Assembly (NCBI GenBank): GCA_029204225.1
Contig: CM055101.1
Coordinates: 31,811,683-31,875,682 of the forward strand
Source of the DNA: Diphasiastrum complanatum
Taxonomy: Eukaryota; Streptophyta; Lycopodiopsida; Lycopodiales; Lycopodiaceae
Direction: 5' to 3'
DNA: 64,000 nucleotides
Position numbers and translations under genes: made by a program. Position 1 is the stretch's first letter, and every line of letters begins with the position of its first letter. Of the stretch, positions 11,990-26,169 are shown piece after piece. The notes under the pieces are model-generated. The model ran no database searches, was not told the origin of the DNA, and saw nothing but the letters and a program-made list of their open reading frames with translations.

Positions 11990-13690
11990 ACAGAGGATTC
12001 TTGGAGGAAAAGCTGGTGGTATGGGACGTCAATGATTCCAAAGGGGATTTCTTGGCTGAGAATGATCTGTAGAGTGATGGTTAGTAATTATTGTGATGGC
12101 CATACTAACAACGAAATCCATTGGTTTTTTGTTTTGGGTATTTTGAGAAATTTTGAGATATAGATCGATCCCAAATGGTATCTTATTATTCGCAAAATCT
12201 AGAAGCCCTGAAATCTATTTCTCTATTATGTTAAACCTCTACTTTATAGAAATTTCTTAAATATGAGACAATTGGATTGAGATTCATATAATTCCTTCCA
12301 GTGTAGAACTTGGTTCTAAAGGACTGAAAAGTTATATGAAATTATACTTCCATATATGATTTATGAATATGGCTCAAAATCTATTAATGTTTTCAATTGA
12401 TTCAGTGGAGTTTAGACTTCCTAGACCCAAATGTTAATCTCTATTTGATAGTAAATTATTGAGATGTAATATTTTTATCACTCAAGATAAGATATATGTA
12501 TTATCGTATTTTAAAGTTTGAATAGTTTGTTAATATTGACGGAGTAATGCCAAACCAGTCAATAAAAGAAAACAGTCCAATTTTATTGGAGAATTTGTAA
12601 TTGATAGAAACTGATCAAAAGTATAAAACTGATTTCATTTCCAGTTAAATCCTAGGGTGAATTATATTCAGAAGATCGGACTAGTAGTGTTTTTCATACT
12701 AGTAGAGGATTTTTGGTATATCAGTTATTCAGCCCAGAGATAGAATAGAAATGAAATGGTTTCAAACTTTTTTCCTACAGTAATCAATTTTAAACATTTA
12801 CTAATGTCGTTACGACTTCTTAGTACCTTAGCTGGAATAGATTTTCAGGGAATTGAAAATTCTGAGGGAAGAAGAGTGGACATCAGTCGTAGTAAGTGTG
12901 AGTAGGAAAGGTATTTCGCAATTAGGACTTTGGTAATCTCAGTAAGTAATTGCTTTTCATTTAGTTGAACTCATAACTGATATCTTTGTGACCGTTGAGT
13001 TATCCGCAGTTTTGGATGTCAATTGTGATGTTAGAAGTGGAATCTGATACTTGGATTACATTGGATCTGTTAGTTGACAGAAGCTTGTCCCTAAATTTGA
13101 TGCATCAGTAGGGGATTTGAAGCTTATTCATTAACTAGAAAAGATCAGAATGTAATATTGAACCATGTTGATTCTTCTATTTAAGTCACAGGATCAGATG
13201 TGGATTTTGGTATCCATCTGATAGACATGCCAGTCATCCAAATAAAGAATTCTCCAAAGTATGGGAACAGGAGATAATTCCTATACGGATTATAGGACAG
13301 CTAGATGATCAATGGATCTTTAGAATATCAGATGAAGTAGTTAAGGATTTTCTGGAAGGAAGAGCTGATGGTATGAGACATCAGTAATTTTGGAAAGGAG
13401 ATTCTAGGACTGTAAAGATCTGATGATCAATGGTGTGGTTAGTACCTAGTCGCGATATGGGAAAAATAAAACCATTTGATCAAATGTGGGGTATTTTGGG
13501 AAATTTTGAGGTTTAATCTAGATTCCAATGTGGTATCTCATTATTTACAAAATCAGAGGCCCTCAAAACTATTTCTTGTTTTTTTATGCTTAATCATGTA
13601 CTTCTTATAATCTCTCGAATATTAGACATCAGACTAGTTTATATGATTCTTTACAGCATGAAGTTATTCTTCTAAAAGACTGTTATGTAA
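11990..13690. repeat. Diverged ~350-bp direct repeat, two copies ~1.35 kb apart
   Basis: Copies lie near 11990-12345 and 13340-13690. Shared landmarks in the same order are GGTATTTTG.GAAATTTTGAG, TGGTATCT.ATTATT, AAAATC...GCCCT.AAA.CTATTTCT and the TATATAATTC/TATATGATTC stretch. They are clearly diverged, so the duplication is old. The 1 kb between them has no recognised feature. Confidence 0.5.
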
Positions 13691-15630
13691 TATAAATTAC
13701 TACTTGTGTGAATAGACATGGAATTCAGATAGATTCTATGGTTTAAGTGTTTCAATTTATTAAACCTAGAATATCTCTTTTTGCATAAATGGATTTCAAT
13801 GGAAGGGTAGTTTTTGTCACTCAGGTTGAAAATATTTGAAGGGAAAGTCTTGAGTGTAATAGAGTGAATCCTTTGGTGGAATACACTTATTATTGACTTT
13901 TCTTGGATTTGAGTATTTTCATATATCATCTTTCTAGTTAACTTTTATTGTAATTTATAATTTCTTTAAAAGGAGGGGTGAAGTGGTGGGATAAAATTCT
14001 ATTGGGAAATTTGTAGGTTGCATAGTTTTTGGAAGAGAACCAACTGTGGTATAGAATCGAGATATGGTCTGAAAGTAATTTTGGATAGATTCAAAGTAAG
14101 ATACCTAATTGGAACTTTTCAAAAACAGAGAAATTCTCTAGAGATTGTGGTGGACAATCTGGAACTAGAACAGGTTTGATATTTGAATCATTATCTATAA
14201 GTAGTACAGTAAAAGTTAAAAGCTTACTAATTCTATTTTGATTGGAATAGAAGTAAGTTTGATCATAATTTGAGTCTGAGAGTTCTATATTGGATCAACC
14301 TAATCTTAGTTTAGTACTAGGATCAGAGAGGGGTTGATTGAGTGGAAGAAATTATGTAATTAGAGGTAAAATGGGTTGGAAAACTGTTGAGAGTGAATTT
14401 TATTTGTCTTAGAGATTTTCTGGATATGTTATTTACTCATGAGAGATAGAAAATCTTTTGTAGCTGAGTTACAAAATCTTAGTGAGATATCTGAGTAACA
14501 TATGTGGGTTCTGGAGGAATCTGCCAGATAAAAATGTGTTTATGTACTGGGTCATAGTGAGATTATTCACATATGTGCACGATTAATCTTGTATAAATCT
14601 ACTATGTATTCTTGGTTACTAGAGTTATTTGGTGCACTTAACCTAGTCGGTAAACATAGACATATAATCAAGTATTGTTTGGGCAGATACTTGCAGAGTT
14701 AACAAATCTTTGAAAGGGAGATTTATTGATTAACTTATAAATGATTTGGGTAAGGATCTAAATGTGGTGTCATACTAGTATAATTGATTCTTCACCTAGA
14801 CATTTGAGATTTCTGAATCATTGGCAATTAACTTGAGTAGTTGATTACTCCATGATGAAGTTAATTGGTGAAACGATCAGTGTGATGTGGATTCACCAGG
14901 AACTGATAGTTTTGATTTATATTGTTTGTAAGACGCGTGATTAGTGAATCATTTGAATTCATCAATTAAAATTGTGTGCATTGGATATACAGTATTCTTG
15001 GGGTAGAGTATTCCTTAGTTAAGGAATAGACTCAGCTTATTAGTGATTGTATCCCAGAGCGCTCAATTGGATAACAAATCATAATGTATCCAAGAATAAT
15101 ATCTGAATTGAAATTCAGCAGGACTTTGGGTATCTAGATTTGATTCTAGATTGTAATCTAAAGTTTTTTTTCTTGTAGTTAAAGATGATTGTCATTTTGG
15201 TATGTGTTCAGTCTTTAATTACCAGTGGTTTCTAGAACTTAAATCTTGCACTTCAGTCAAAAAATCTTGTTTGAAGAATGTTCCTAAATCCAGTATTTTC
15301 TTAGTGGAAAGATTTTGGAATGATTCTTACTTTCCTTGAGTTATGTTGGACATATACTCCAGTATCCAATGTAAATGATTAAGTATGATTTTGGATTCCA
15401 GGAAATTATGATTGACGAACCATATGAATCTAAATATTTATGGTTGATGGATCATAAATAGATACTTAATTATTGTTAGAGGATTATAAGAAATGGTGAT
15501 GATTCTTAAGTGTGATGATTAGTTCTTGATCTATTAATTGAGTAAGAATTCAAACCAGTGCTTTGAATCTCTTTACTCCAGTATTTTAATTGAGGACCTA
15601 TAAATCTCACAGATATTATTTATCTAGTGG
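13691..15630. other. Unassigned AT-rich sequence
   Basis: No open frame of note and no recognised repeat. It abuts the truncated 5' end of the copia relic. Confidence 0.35.
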
Positions 15631-18420
15631 ATGTTATTCTATTCCAAAAGGATTTTTTTCTCAACTCTTGTACCTTTTGTAAGTTGTAAAAAGTCTATTC
15701 TAATAGCAAGTGATCAAGAATGTAGAATAGATGGAGTGGGAACTATTCCCTTAAGTCTTGAATCCTCTAAAAGAGTAGATCTTGATAATATACTCTATGT
15801 TCCTACACTCACTAAGAATTTGTTAAGTGTAGGACAATTGATGGACGATGGCTTAGATGTCCATTTTAAGCAAGGTGTTTTCTCCATAATGATGAATGAT
15901 ACTTGCATTGTAAAGGGATTCAAGCAAAGAAGGCTTTTCAAGCTAGATGCTAATGTTTTTCTTGGAAGTGTAAACATGGTGAAGGAGGAGCTTTGGCATA
16001 GGAGGTTGGGCCATCCCAACTTCAAATCAGTGGAGATGCTATGCACCAAGGATCTTGCTCTCGGCCTTCCAAAGACACTCTCAAAGTTTGGAAAAAGATG
16101 TGAAGCTTGTAGCCTCTCAAAGGCACACAAGCTATCTTTTGTTAACTCTTCCACTAGATCTACAAAAGCATTAGATCTCATTCATAGTGATGTGCACTCT
16201 TTTTCTCAAGAATCTAATGGAGGTGCATCTATGTATTATCTTTTATTGATGATTACCCTAGATACACTTGGATTGAACTTTTGGATTCCAAAAGTAAAGT
16301 GTTTGAAGCTTTTGTTAAGTTCAAAACTCTAGTTGAAAATCAACTTGATGCTAGAATTAAAGTATTTAGGAGTGATAATGGTGGAGAGTATATCTCCACC
16401 AAGATGATAGAGTTTTGTATATCTCCACCAAGAGAGCTTACATTACTTATAGTCCTCAACAAAATGGTATAGCCGAGAGAATGAATAGAACACTTTGTGA
16501 GTGTGCAAAGGCTTTGAGGCTAGATGCATCTCTACCTAAGTCTTTTTGGGGAGAGGCTATAATTTGTGCAACTTATTTGTGTAATAGATTGCCATGTAAG
16601 CCCATTGGAGGCATAACATCTTATGAGGCTCTATTTTGTAAGAAGCCGAATCTTAAAGATCTAAGAATTTTTGGATCTACTTGCTATGTTTTTCAAGCAT
16701 TAGATACAAAAAAAAAGGATGATCCTACTTCTATAAAAGGGATCTTTGTTGGTTATGCTGAAAATAGCAAAGGATATAGAGTCTAAAATCCAATCACTAA
16801 AAAGATTTTGGTGAGTAGAGATGTTACTTTTGATGAAGGTAACTACTACAAGTTGAATGAAAAAGCTTCTAATCCATCTTATGTCAAGGATCTTGTAAGA
16901 TTTGAGGAGGAGCCTACATGTGATCAAGATCTTGAGGATCCATCTCAAGATCCGAGAACTCGAAGGAGGTCTACAAGAAGGAAGGCCGACCCTTCAAGGC
17001 TCACCTATGTTGACAAAGGTGAACAAAAGGAAGACCTTCATTCACTTACCTCTTACACGTTTCTAACTTCTATGTTTGATGAGCCAAGTTGCTTTAAAGA
17101 GGCTATGGAGTCACAAGAATGGAGGGATGCCATGCAAAAAGAGTATGATGCTCTTATGGAGAATTATACATGGAAGCTTGTGGATCTTCCTCATGGAAGA
17201 AAACCACTTGAGTGCAAATGGATCTATAGATTGAAGTACAATCAAGATGGGAGCATCAACAAACACAAGGCAAGGCTAGCGGAAAAGGGGTTCTTGCAAA
17301 CCAAGGGAGTCGGATTTTGATGAAACTTTTGCTCCTATTGAAAAACTAGTTTCCATCAGATTGTTCGTTTCTCTTGCAACTACTTTCAATTGGCCTCTAT
17401 TTCAACTTGATGTGACTAATGCATTTCTCAATGGATATTTGGAAGAGGAGATCTTCATGAGGCAACCAGAGGGCTTCATCAAAGAAGATCAAGAGAAAAA
17501 AGTGTGTTTGTTGCTAAGAAGCCTTTATGGGCTTAAGCAAGCACCTAGAGCTTGGTACTCTAGGTTGAATACCTTCTTGAACTCTATTAAGTTTGTTGTA
17601 AGTGCTTATGATCCTTCTTTGTACTTAAGATTCAATGATGGTCAAATCATCATTCTCATTTTGTATGTAGATGACATTATCCTTTTGTGGAAATGATCAT
17701 GATGGTATACAAGAAGTGAAAGTAGCATTGTTTAAAGAGTTTAAGATGGTGGATCTTGGTAATCTTCATTTCATATTAGGAATAGAAGTTTCAAGAGACA
17801 AGGATTTGAGTTTTATTTGTCAATCCAAATATGTTTCCTCTATTTTAGAAAAGTTTGAAATGAAAGATTGTAAAGGAGTAGAAACTCCTATGGAGCAAAA
17901 TGTAAAAGTTTCTAATAGTGCTAATGAAGCATCCTTTGAGGACATCACACTATATAGAAGACTTGTAGGCTCCTTGATCTATCTTACTCTAACTAGGCCT
18001 GATCTAAGTTATAGTGTGGGTAAACTAAGCCAATCTATGCAAAATCCATTGGTTTGTCATTGGAGAAATGCAAAAAGGGTGTTGAGGTACATCTCGGCCA
18101 CCAAGAACTTTGGCATTCTGCTGATTTTGTAGGTGATAAGGTGGATAGGAGGTCCACAAGTGCTTTTGTTACCTTCCTTTGCAATGGCATAGTGTCTTGG
18201 CTTTCCGAAAAGCAAGATACTATTTCTCAATCTTCAACCGAATCGAAATACAAGGCCCTAACATCCACAACAAAGGAGATCAAGCTACATCATGTGTCTT
18301 CTTCAGATTGCCTTGCTGATCTACTCACCAAAGCCTTGCCAAAGGCTTCATTTATCAAGTTAAGATCAGCTTTAGGAGTTGTAGATAGATGTACTATAGT
18401 TGTATCATGTAAAAATTGAG
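15631..18420 (+). mobile_element. Ty1-copia retrotransposon pol, broken
   Basis: Domains run in copia order: the end of protease (RVDLDNILYVPTLTKNLLSV), the pre-integrase zinc-binding region (LWHRRLGHPNF, then CEACSLSKAH), integrase core (RSDNGGEY, PQQNGIAERMNRTL), reverse transcriptase (KWIYRLKYNQDG, FQLDVTNAFLNG, SLYGLKQAPRAWY, YVDD at 17664-17675) and RNase H (STESKYKALTSTTKE). Gag and the protease active site are missing at the 5' end. The frame is broken near 16250, 16420, 17315, 17692 and 18100, with a stop at 16785. RNase H has lost an internal piece near 18285, where it jumps to the C-terminal DCLADLLTKALPK. A short direct repeat (TATCTCCACCAAG at ~16389 and ~16419) marks a likely slippage duplication. 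Confidence 0.92.
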
Positions 18421-18423
18421 GAG

Positions 18424-19020
18424 TGTTAGAATTCAGCAATTTTCACATGGTTTTTGATGTATTTTGACATCTATGTGGATCCACACATGTGAAATGACAC
18501 TTGAAATATTCAGATCCATATTGATTAGCTTTCATTTGAGTCAAATATGACATCTCCTAAACTATAGGAGTTAGGTCCTAGATTGTAAGAATCTAGAAGG
18601 TCAACACAAACCACCAATGGATGATGTGGCAAACTTGATAGATCTTATCCAAAGTGGTTATGGATAAGTACAATGAGCTGTCCCACACGTGCTGGATGCA
18701 ACTTAGAAAGAGATTATGATGATTATGTACTTGATCCATGATGGATTCATTTTGTTGAGCTAATGATGAGAAACATTGGTTTGTGAAGCAATCTTGGTGT
18801 TTTCACTCTCTTAAGCACTTTCTTTGTGGATGAATGCTTAGTAAATGTTTAGTAAACTATTTTTCTGTTATCAGGCCATACAATAGCTATACTTCACACG
18901 TGTGAAGCCGTGGGTCATCATTATTTGATTGTTCTTGCTTGGAATCACAAAGATTGTCAAGTAGAAGCTAGATTTGGAAGCTAGTCTTGATATAGATCAA
19001 GATCCCAAGCTACCAATCAC
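18424..19020 (+). repeat. 3' LTR of copia element 1 (3' boundary uncertain)
   Basis: It begins TGTTAGAATTC directly after a purine-rich GAGGAG, as expected for a copia 3' LTR. It contains G-box hexamers (CACGTG), one within a perfect 16-bp palindrome at 18892-18907. No second copy is present, so the end is not fixed. Confidence 0.5.
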
Positions 19021-19029
19021 TCTTTGTGA

Positions 19030-19488
19030 TCATTTGTAGATCAAATTCAGTCCTTTACTCTAAAATTTGATAGGAATACGGATGTAGATGCCCGAAGGGC
19101 TCTCACCCTATTTGCTAATAAGTATTTCAACTGCCCTGACCCAACAGTCCGCGCGGCAGCCACTTACACCCGGGACCTAGAGCACCTAATGGGAATTGAA
19201 ACAAAGTGGGACAATTTTTTCCCCCCTATATTCTTTGATTCAAATAAGGCGCTAGCCTTAGAAAAAGTGGAAGATCAGTTGCTGGTCGCTCGAGTCTACT
19301 ACCAAGCTGCATTACTTGGTGATCCCTAGACTCGCAGATTCCAAGCGTGGGTCGACCAAAACTGGCTAACAGGAGTCCACAAGTCCCTTCACACGCCTAA
19401 GGACTTGAAGAAGCTGGACAAAATAAATTTCATGGAAGATGTCACTGGCTACCTGATCCACCAGAGGTGGGTCAAGAAGACTCTATAA
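19030..19488 (+). pseudogene. Coding-like block of unknown identity with one in-frame stop
   Basis: One frame runs from 19030 to a TAA at 19486-19488 (about 152 codons), broken only by a TAG at 19327-19329. Its composition is protein-like and unlike the AT-rich surroundings: it is charged and aromatic with several Trp (for example AATYTRDLEHLMGIE, FQAWVDQNWLTG, GYLIHQRWVKKTL). I do not recognise the family. It lies between the 3' end of one copia relic and the start of another. It could be a captured host exon or an unusual transposon ORF. Confidence 0.45.
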
Positions 19489-19544
19489 CCGACAAAGTGT
19501 CGAGGGACCGGCACTACTTCAGGTCGTGGGTCCTATTGGGGGTA

Positions 19545-21357
19545 TTCCTGACAAATTGTAAATAAATAATATTGGCCAATAAAATGTGTTGCGAGGGCAT
19601 GGCATCCTGCGCGTATAAGCTCATGGCCCAATGAGCATGCAAGTTGAGTTGTAAATAGAATAATAGACTTGGGCCCCTTTGTAATTAAAATAAAACCTTC
19701 AAAGAAAACATGCTCGGGTATGGCAATGCAAGCAAATGATACAAGGTATACATTCCATTTTTGAACAAGTTTGTGGTCTCTAGAGATGTCATATTTGATG
19801 AGATTAGGATGCATAAGCTTGCTATCAAGAGGGAGGTGGTCGAGGATCAAGACATTCTTGATCTTGAGGAGGAGCAAGAGCCAAGTGTACCAATCACTCC
19901 AAATAAGTCATCAAGGGTAAGATTGGAGCATAAGACTCACACATCAAGACAAGGGCAAACAAGCTGAGGGTAATCCATCTTCATCTTTTGCACTCATTTC
20001 ATGTTTTGAAGAACCTTCATGTGTAGAAGATGCATTAAGTTCCAAAGAGTGGTTCCAAGCAATGTCAAATGAGTACAATGCTTTGATGGAAAATGGCACA
20101 TGGATCCTTGTTGCACTTGCTTCACATTTTGGTTGGATGCTTTTCCAAATGGATGTTTCTAGTGCATTTCTTAATGGATATTTGGAGGAGGACATCTTCA
20201 TGGATAAGCCCCAAGGCTTCATCAAGCTCGGGATAGAAGGTAAAGTGTATCATATTCAAAGGAGCTTGTATGGCTTGAAGCAAGCATCAAGGTCTTGGAA
20301 TTCAAGACTTAATGACTTTGTAGTTTCTATTGGATTCACTCAGAGTGAGTAGGTTCCAATATTGTAAATTTTGATGCAAATGGAATTGTACTTTTTTTTA
20401 TTTATGTAGATCACATCATACTTAGTGGTTATAACATTGATGGCATAGAGAAACCAAGAAAGATCTATCTTTAGAGATTAAGATGGTAGATCTTGGTCAC
20501 CTCCAATTCATATTGGGCATAGAAGTACTTAGAGGTTCAGATTTCATCCTCATTAGTCAATATAGGTATGCACAAAGTTTTCTCAATAGATTTAAGATGC
20601 AAGATTGCAAGCATGTAGAATTACCAATGGAGCAAGATGTAAAAGTGCTCAATAAAGGTGATGAAAGATCCTTCATGGACATCACTCTTTATGGGAAACT
20701 TATAAGCTCATTAATGTGGATTACCATTACTAGACCTGATTTATGTTTTAGTGTGTATAGCCTAAGTCAATACATGCAAGATCCATTGGTCATACATTGG
20801 AAAAGTGCAAAAAAGGATCTTGAGATACCTTTTGGGCACTCTAGATCATGGAATTCTCTATAGACAAGATAAAATTGATTTTCATGCCTTTAGTGACTCA
20901 GATTTTGCAAGTGATAAGAGAGATAGAAAGTCCACAAGTGCTTAGTATGCAACATGTATTGGTGGAGGTGTTTTTTCTTGGTTGTCAAAGAAACAAGAAA
21001 CTATCTCACTCTCTTCTATCAAGGCAAGATATAAAGCTCTCACAACAACAACAAAGGAGCTTTTTTGGATCAAAAGGCTACTAATAGAGCTGAAGGTCAT
21101 GATTTTAGATGCTTTCCCAGTCACTTATAATGACAACATTTCAATCCAACACCTTCTTCCATGCAAGGTCAAAGCATATTGAAATCTCTCATCATTTTGT
21201 GAGAGAAAAGGTGCAATCTAAGGAGGTATCTTTGGAGCATGTGGCAAGTAGTGAATATGTTGCTTATATCCTCACTAAACCACTTCAAAGATCTGCATTT
21301 GTGAATTTAAGATCAGCCCTTGGGTTGATAAGCAAGACTATGTTATCTACAAACTAG
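19545..21357 (+). mobile_element. Second Ty1-copia element, truncated and internally deleted
   Basis: It starts within the C-terminal part of integrase (KFVVSRDVIFDE near 19765). The frame then passes to reverse transcriptase, which has lost its N-terminal palm: ENGTWILV joins directly to ALASHFGW near 20108. MDVSSAFLNGYLEED and SLYGLKQASRSWN follow, then the active site read as YVDH (20403-20414) instead of YVDD. The thumb/connection (HLQFILGIEVLRG) and RNase H (ISLSSIKARYKALTTTTKE) follow, ending with YVAYILTKPLQRSAF before a stop near 21357. Multiple frame changes make it inactive. It differs in sequence from copia element 1. Confidence 0.88.
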
Positions 21358-21370
21358 TTGTGAGGAGGAG

Positions 21371-22030
21371 TGTTAAATTTACACAAGCTAGTTTGGTTCT
21401 ACCACTTGTAAAATGTAAAATGGCCATGATGTGGGATGTCACACGTGCCAAAAAGCATAGGAGAATACTTTTTATAAGTCTTATTCCTAACCTAACTTTG
21501 TATTGGCACCTTCAGAATGAGGCCAAAATGTGCATAGGTAGGCTAGAGATTTTCTAGGGGCTAAAAATAGCAATTTTACATTATTTCTGGATTTCAAGAT
21601 CTCGACCCTCAATTAGGGTGGATCTTATGACCTATTAGGTTACAAACCGGGGTTAGGTCATGGAGTATCCCTAAATGCTCAGATCCTAGGCACTTATGTA
21701 TAGATATGTGATGGATTTGCCATCCAATTATGAGTAAATTTGAGATCTTCCTTCATGACTAGTTTTGATCTATTTCTATTGGCATTTGGTTTTTTGTAAT
21801 GAGTGGAAGGATCAAAGGGTGTTGGTATAGTACACAGGGATGAGCGGGCCGTACATCCACATGTGTGAAGCTTTTTGCATGGTTTTGGAGCCATAGAGTG
21901 CAGTTCAAGCCAAGATAAGTTAGAAATCAATAGCTTGTTTTGTGCTCTAGCATTTGGATTTGATTAGTAATTAGGTGCTTTTTCAATAATTTCTAGGACC
22001 TATTGGACTTATTTGGCTGCATTTTCAACA
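21371..22030 (+). repeat. Probable LTR of copia element 2
   Basis: It starts TGTTAAATTT after the purine run GAGGAGGAG and can be read to a terminal ...TTTTCAACA at 22030. A sequence resembling a primer-binding region follows (GTATCAAAGCAGG at 22040-22052), which is unusual after a 3' LTR. Confidence 0.5.
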
Positions 22031-22052
22031 AGTTGCGTCGTATCAAAGCAGG

Positions 22053-24150
<2,098 letters not shown>

Positions 24151-24156
24151 CATCCT

Positions 24157-24684
24157 TCCATCGCTGGTTGGAGGAGGCTAAAGAAGTGAAAAAGTTCTAT
24201 GAACAAATAGCACAAGTTCGTGGTCCATCGCTGGACAGTTAGCCATGCATGAGTATATAGTATTATCAATTGAAGTGGAGACCATTTTCATGTCCATCGC
24301 TGGAACAATAGGGTCTCTGTGTGTAGATTCGGTGTTTAAACGTGAGTTTATCATGCATATGCAATCCATTGCTGGAAAGCACAAAGCATTAATGATACAT
24401 CTTCTTCATATGAGCAATTATCAACGATCTGTCCATCGCTGGACAACGCTCATTCCTACTCAAAGAAAAGTGTGAAGCATGTGTAGGAGTGAGGCAGCCC
24501 TCCATCGCTGCTCACTGAGCCATAAGGAGTAAGAAAAAAGCATGGAAAAAATGTGGTTACATCATTACTATCACCTGCGATTTCAGAGAATTATCACATA
24601 CTTTGAAACTGTCCATTGCTGCCCTTTGAGGCAGGGTGGACGGTTTCAAGAAACCAAAATTGTCATTGTTGTCCATTGCTGGAC
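24157..24684. repeat. Array of eight short hairpin motifs at ~69-bp spacing
   Basis: The core TCCATCGCTGG (or TCCATTGCTGG) begins at 24157, 24224, 24293, 24365, 24432, 24501, 24612 and 24672. In the best copies it reads GTCCATCGCTGGAC, a 5-bp stem around a TCGC or TTGC loop. Copy 5 extends to a 6-bp stem (24430-24445). The spacers show no obvious similarity. Spacing is 67, 69, 72, 67, 69, 111 and 60. Copies 6 and 7 have lost the right arm. Confidence 0.75.
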
Positions 24685-25310
<626 letters not shown>

Positions 25311-25494
25311 AGTGGATCATAGTGTTAATTCTGAAATCATAAGCATGTGTATGAATCCGAATTATGCATTTGCTCTCATAGAAACAAACTTTTGCATGAT
25401 ATGTTAGACTCCTCTTCATTTCTTGATGCTTTGTAGGTGATTAGGTCTAGGGTTGAAAGTGGATAGAAAAATTGGCTACAATTATCGAATGAGT

Positions 25495-26169
25495 TTCACC
25501 AATTGTTATTGTACCAAAAAATAATGGCAAGATGTGAATTTGTGTGACCCTCAAGGCCTTGAACAAGGTTGTGTGAAAGGATCATTTGCTAGCCGACAAC
25601 TTAATGATACTGAAGTGAACTATTCCACCACATAGCAACATGCGTTGGCTATGGTTTTCTCTGTTAAGAAGTTTCGTCATTATTTGATGGCAACACATTT
25701 TGCATTTTATATGGATCACCAACCTTTGCTTTATTTAGTGGACAAGACATGCAATACGAGACACATTGGCAAGATGGTTACTTTTACTATCTGAGTTTGA
25801 TTTTCGAGTTGTGGTTCGAAAGATTGAACAACATTATCTTGATGATCATGTTTCAAGAATATAGATAGCCCCAGTTAATATAGAAGTCAATGACGAACTA
25901 CCAAATATTGCATTATTGTTCAATAACGAAGATTGATTGTAACAGCACAACCTTATCAATTGATCATTGGACAATTGTATCGTCAAGGGGCTAATGATAT
26001 TCTTTGGAGATGTGTTTTACCACATGAAGTACCTGACTTAATCATGTTGTCACATGATGGAATGAGAGCCGATCATTTTGTAGCTGATATTATTGTTCAT
26101 AAGATTGTACAATCAGGATGTTGGTGGTCTACACTTCAAAAAGATACAAACTTACATAAATCGATATAA
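25495..26169 (+). mobile_element. Ty3-gypsy relic: RT, RNase H and integrase zinc finger
   Basis: A reverse-transcriptase fragment (PIVIVPKNNGKM, then LKALNKVV) near 25498-25577 is followed after a deletion by RNase H (LAMVFSVKKFRHYLMATHF, FYMDHQPLLYLVDK near 25640-25750; DFRVVVRKIEQHYLDDHVS near 25800-25860). The H-containing part of the integrase zinc finger comes next (QLYRQGANDILWRCVLPHEV, then SHDGMRADHF, to WWSTLQKD at 26150). Stops and frame shifts throughout show that it is dead. Confidence 0.85.

Noticed and set aside
24157-24684. CRISPR-like layout (short palindromic repeat with ~55-bp spacers)
   Set aside because: The repeat core is only 11-14 bp and imperfect, the window is plainly plant nuclear DNA, and there are no cas genes. 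Kept only as an unexplained hairpin array.
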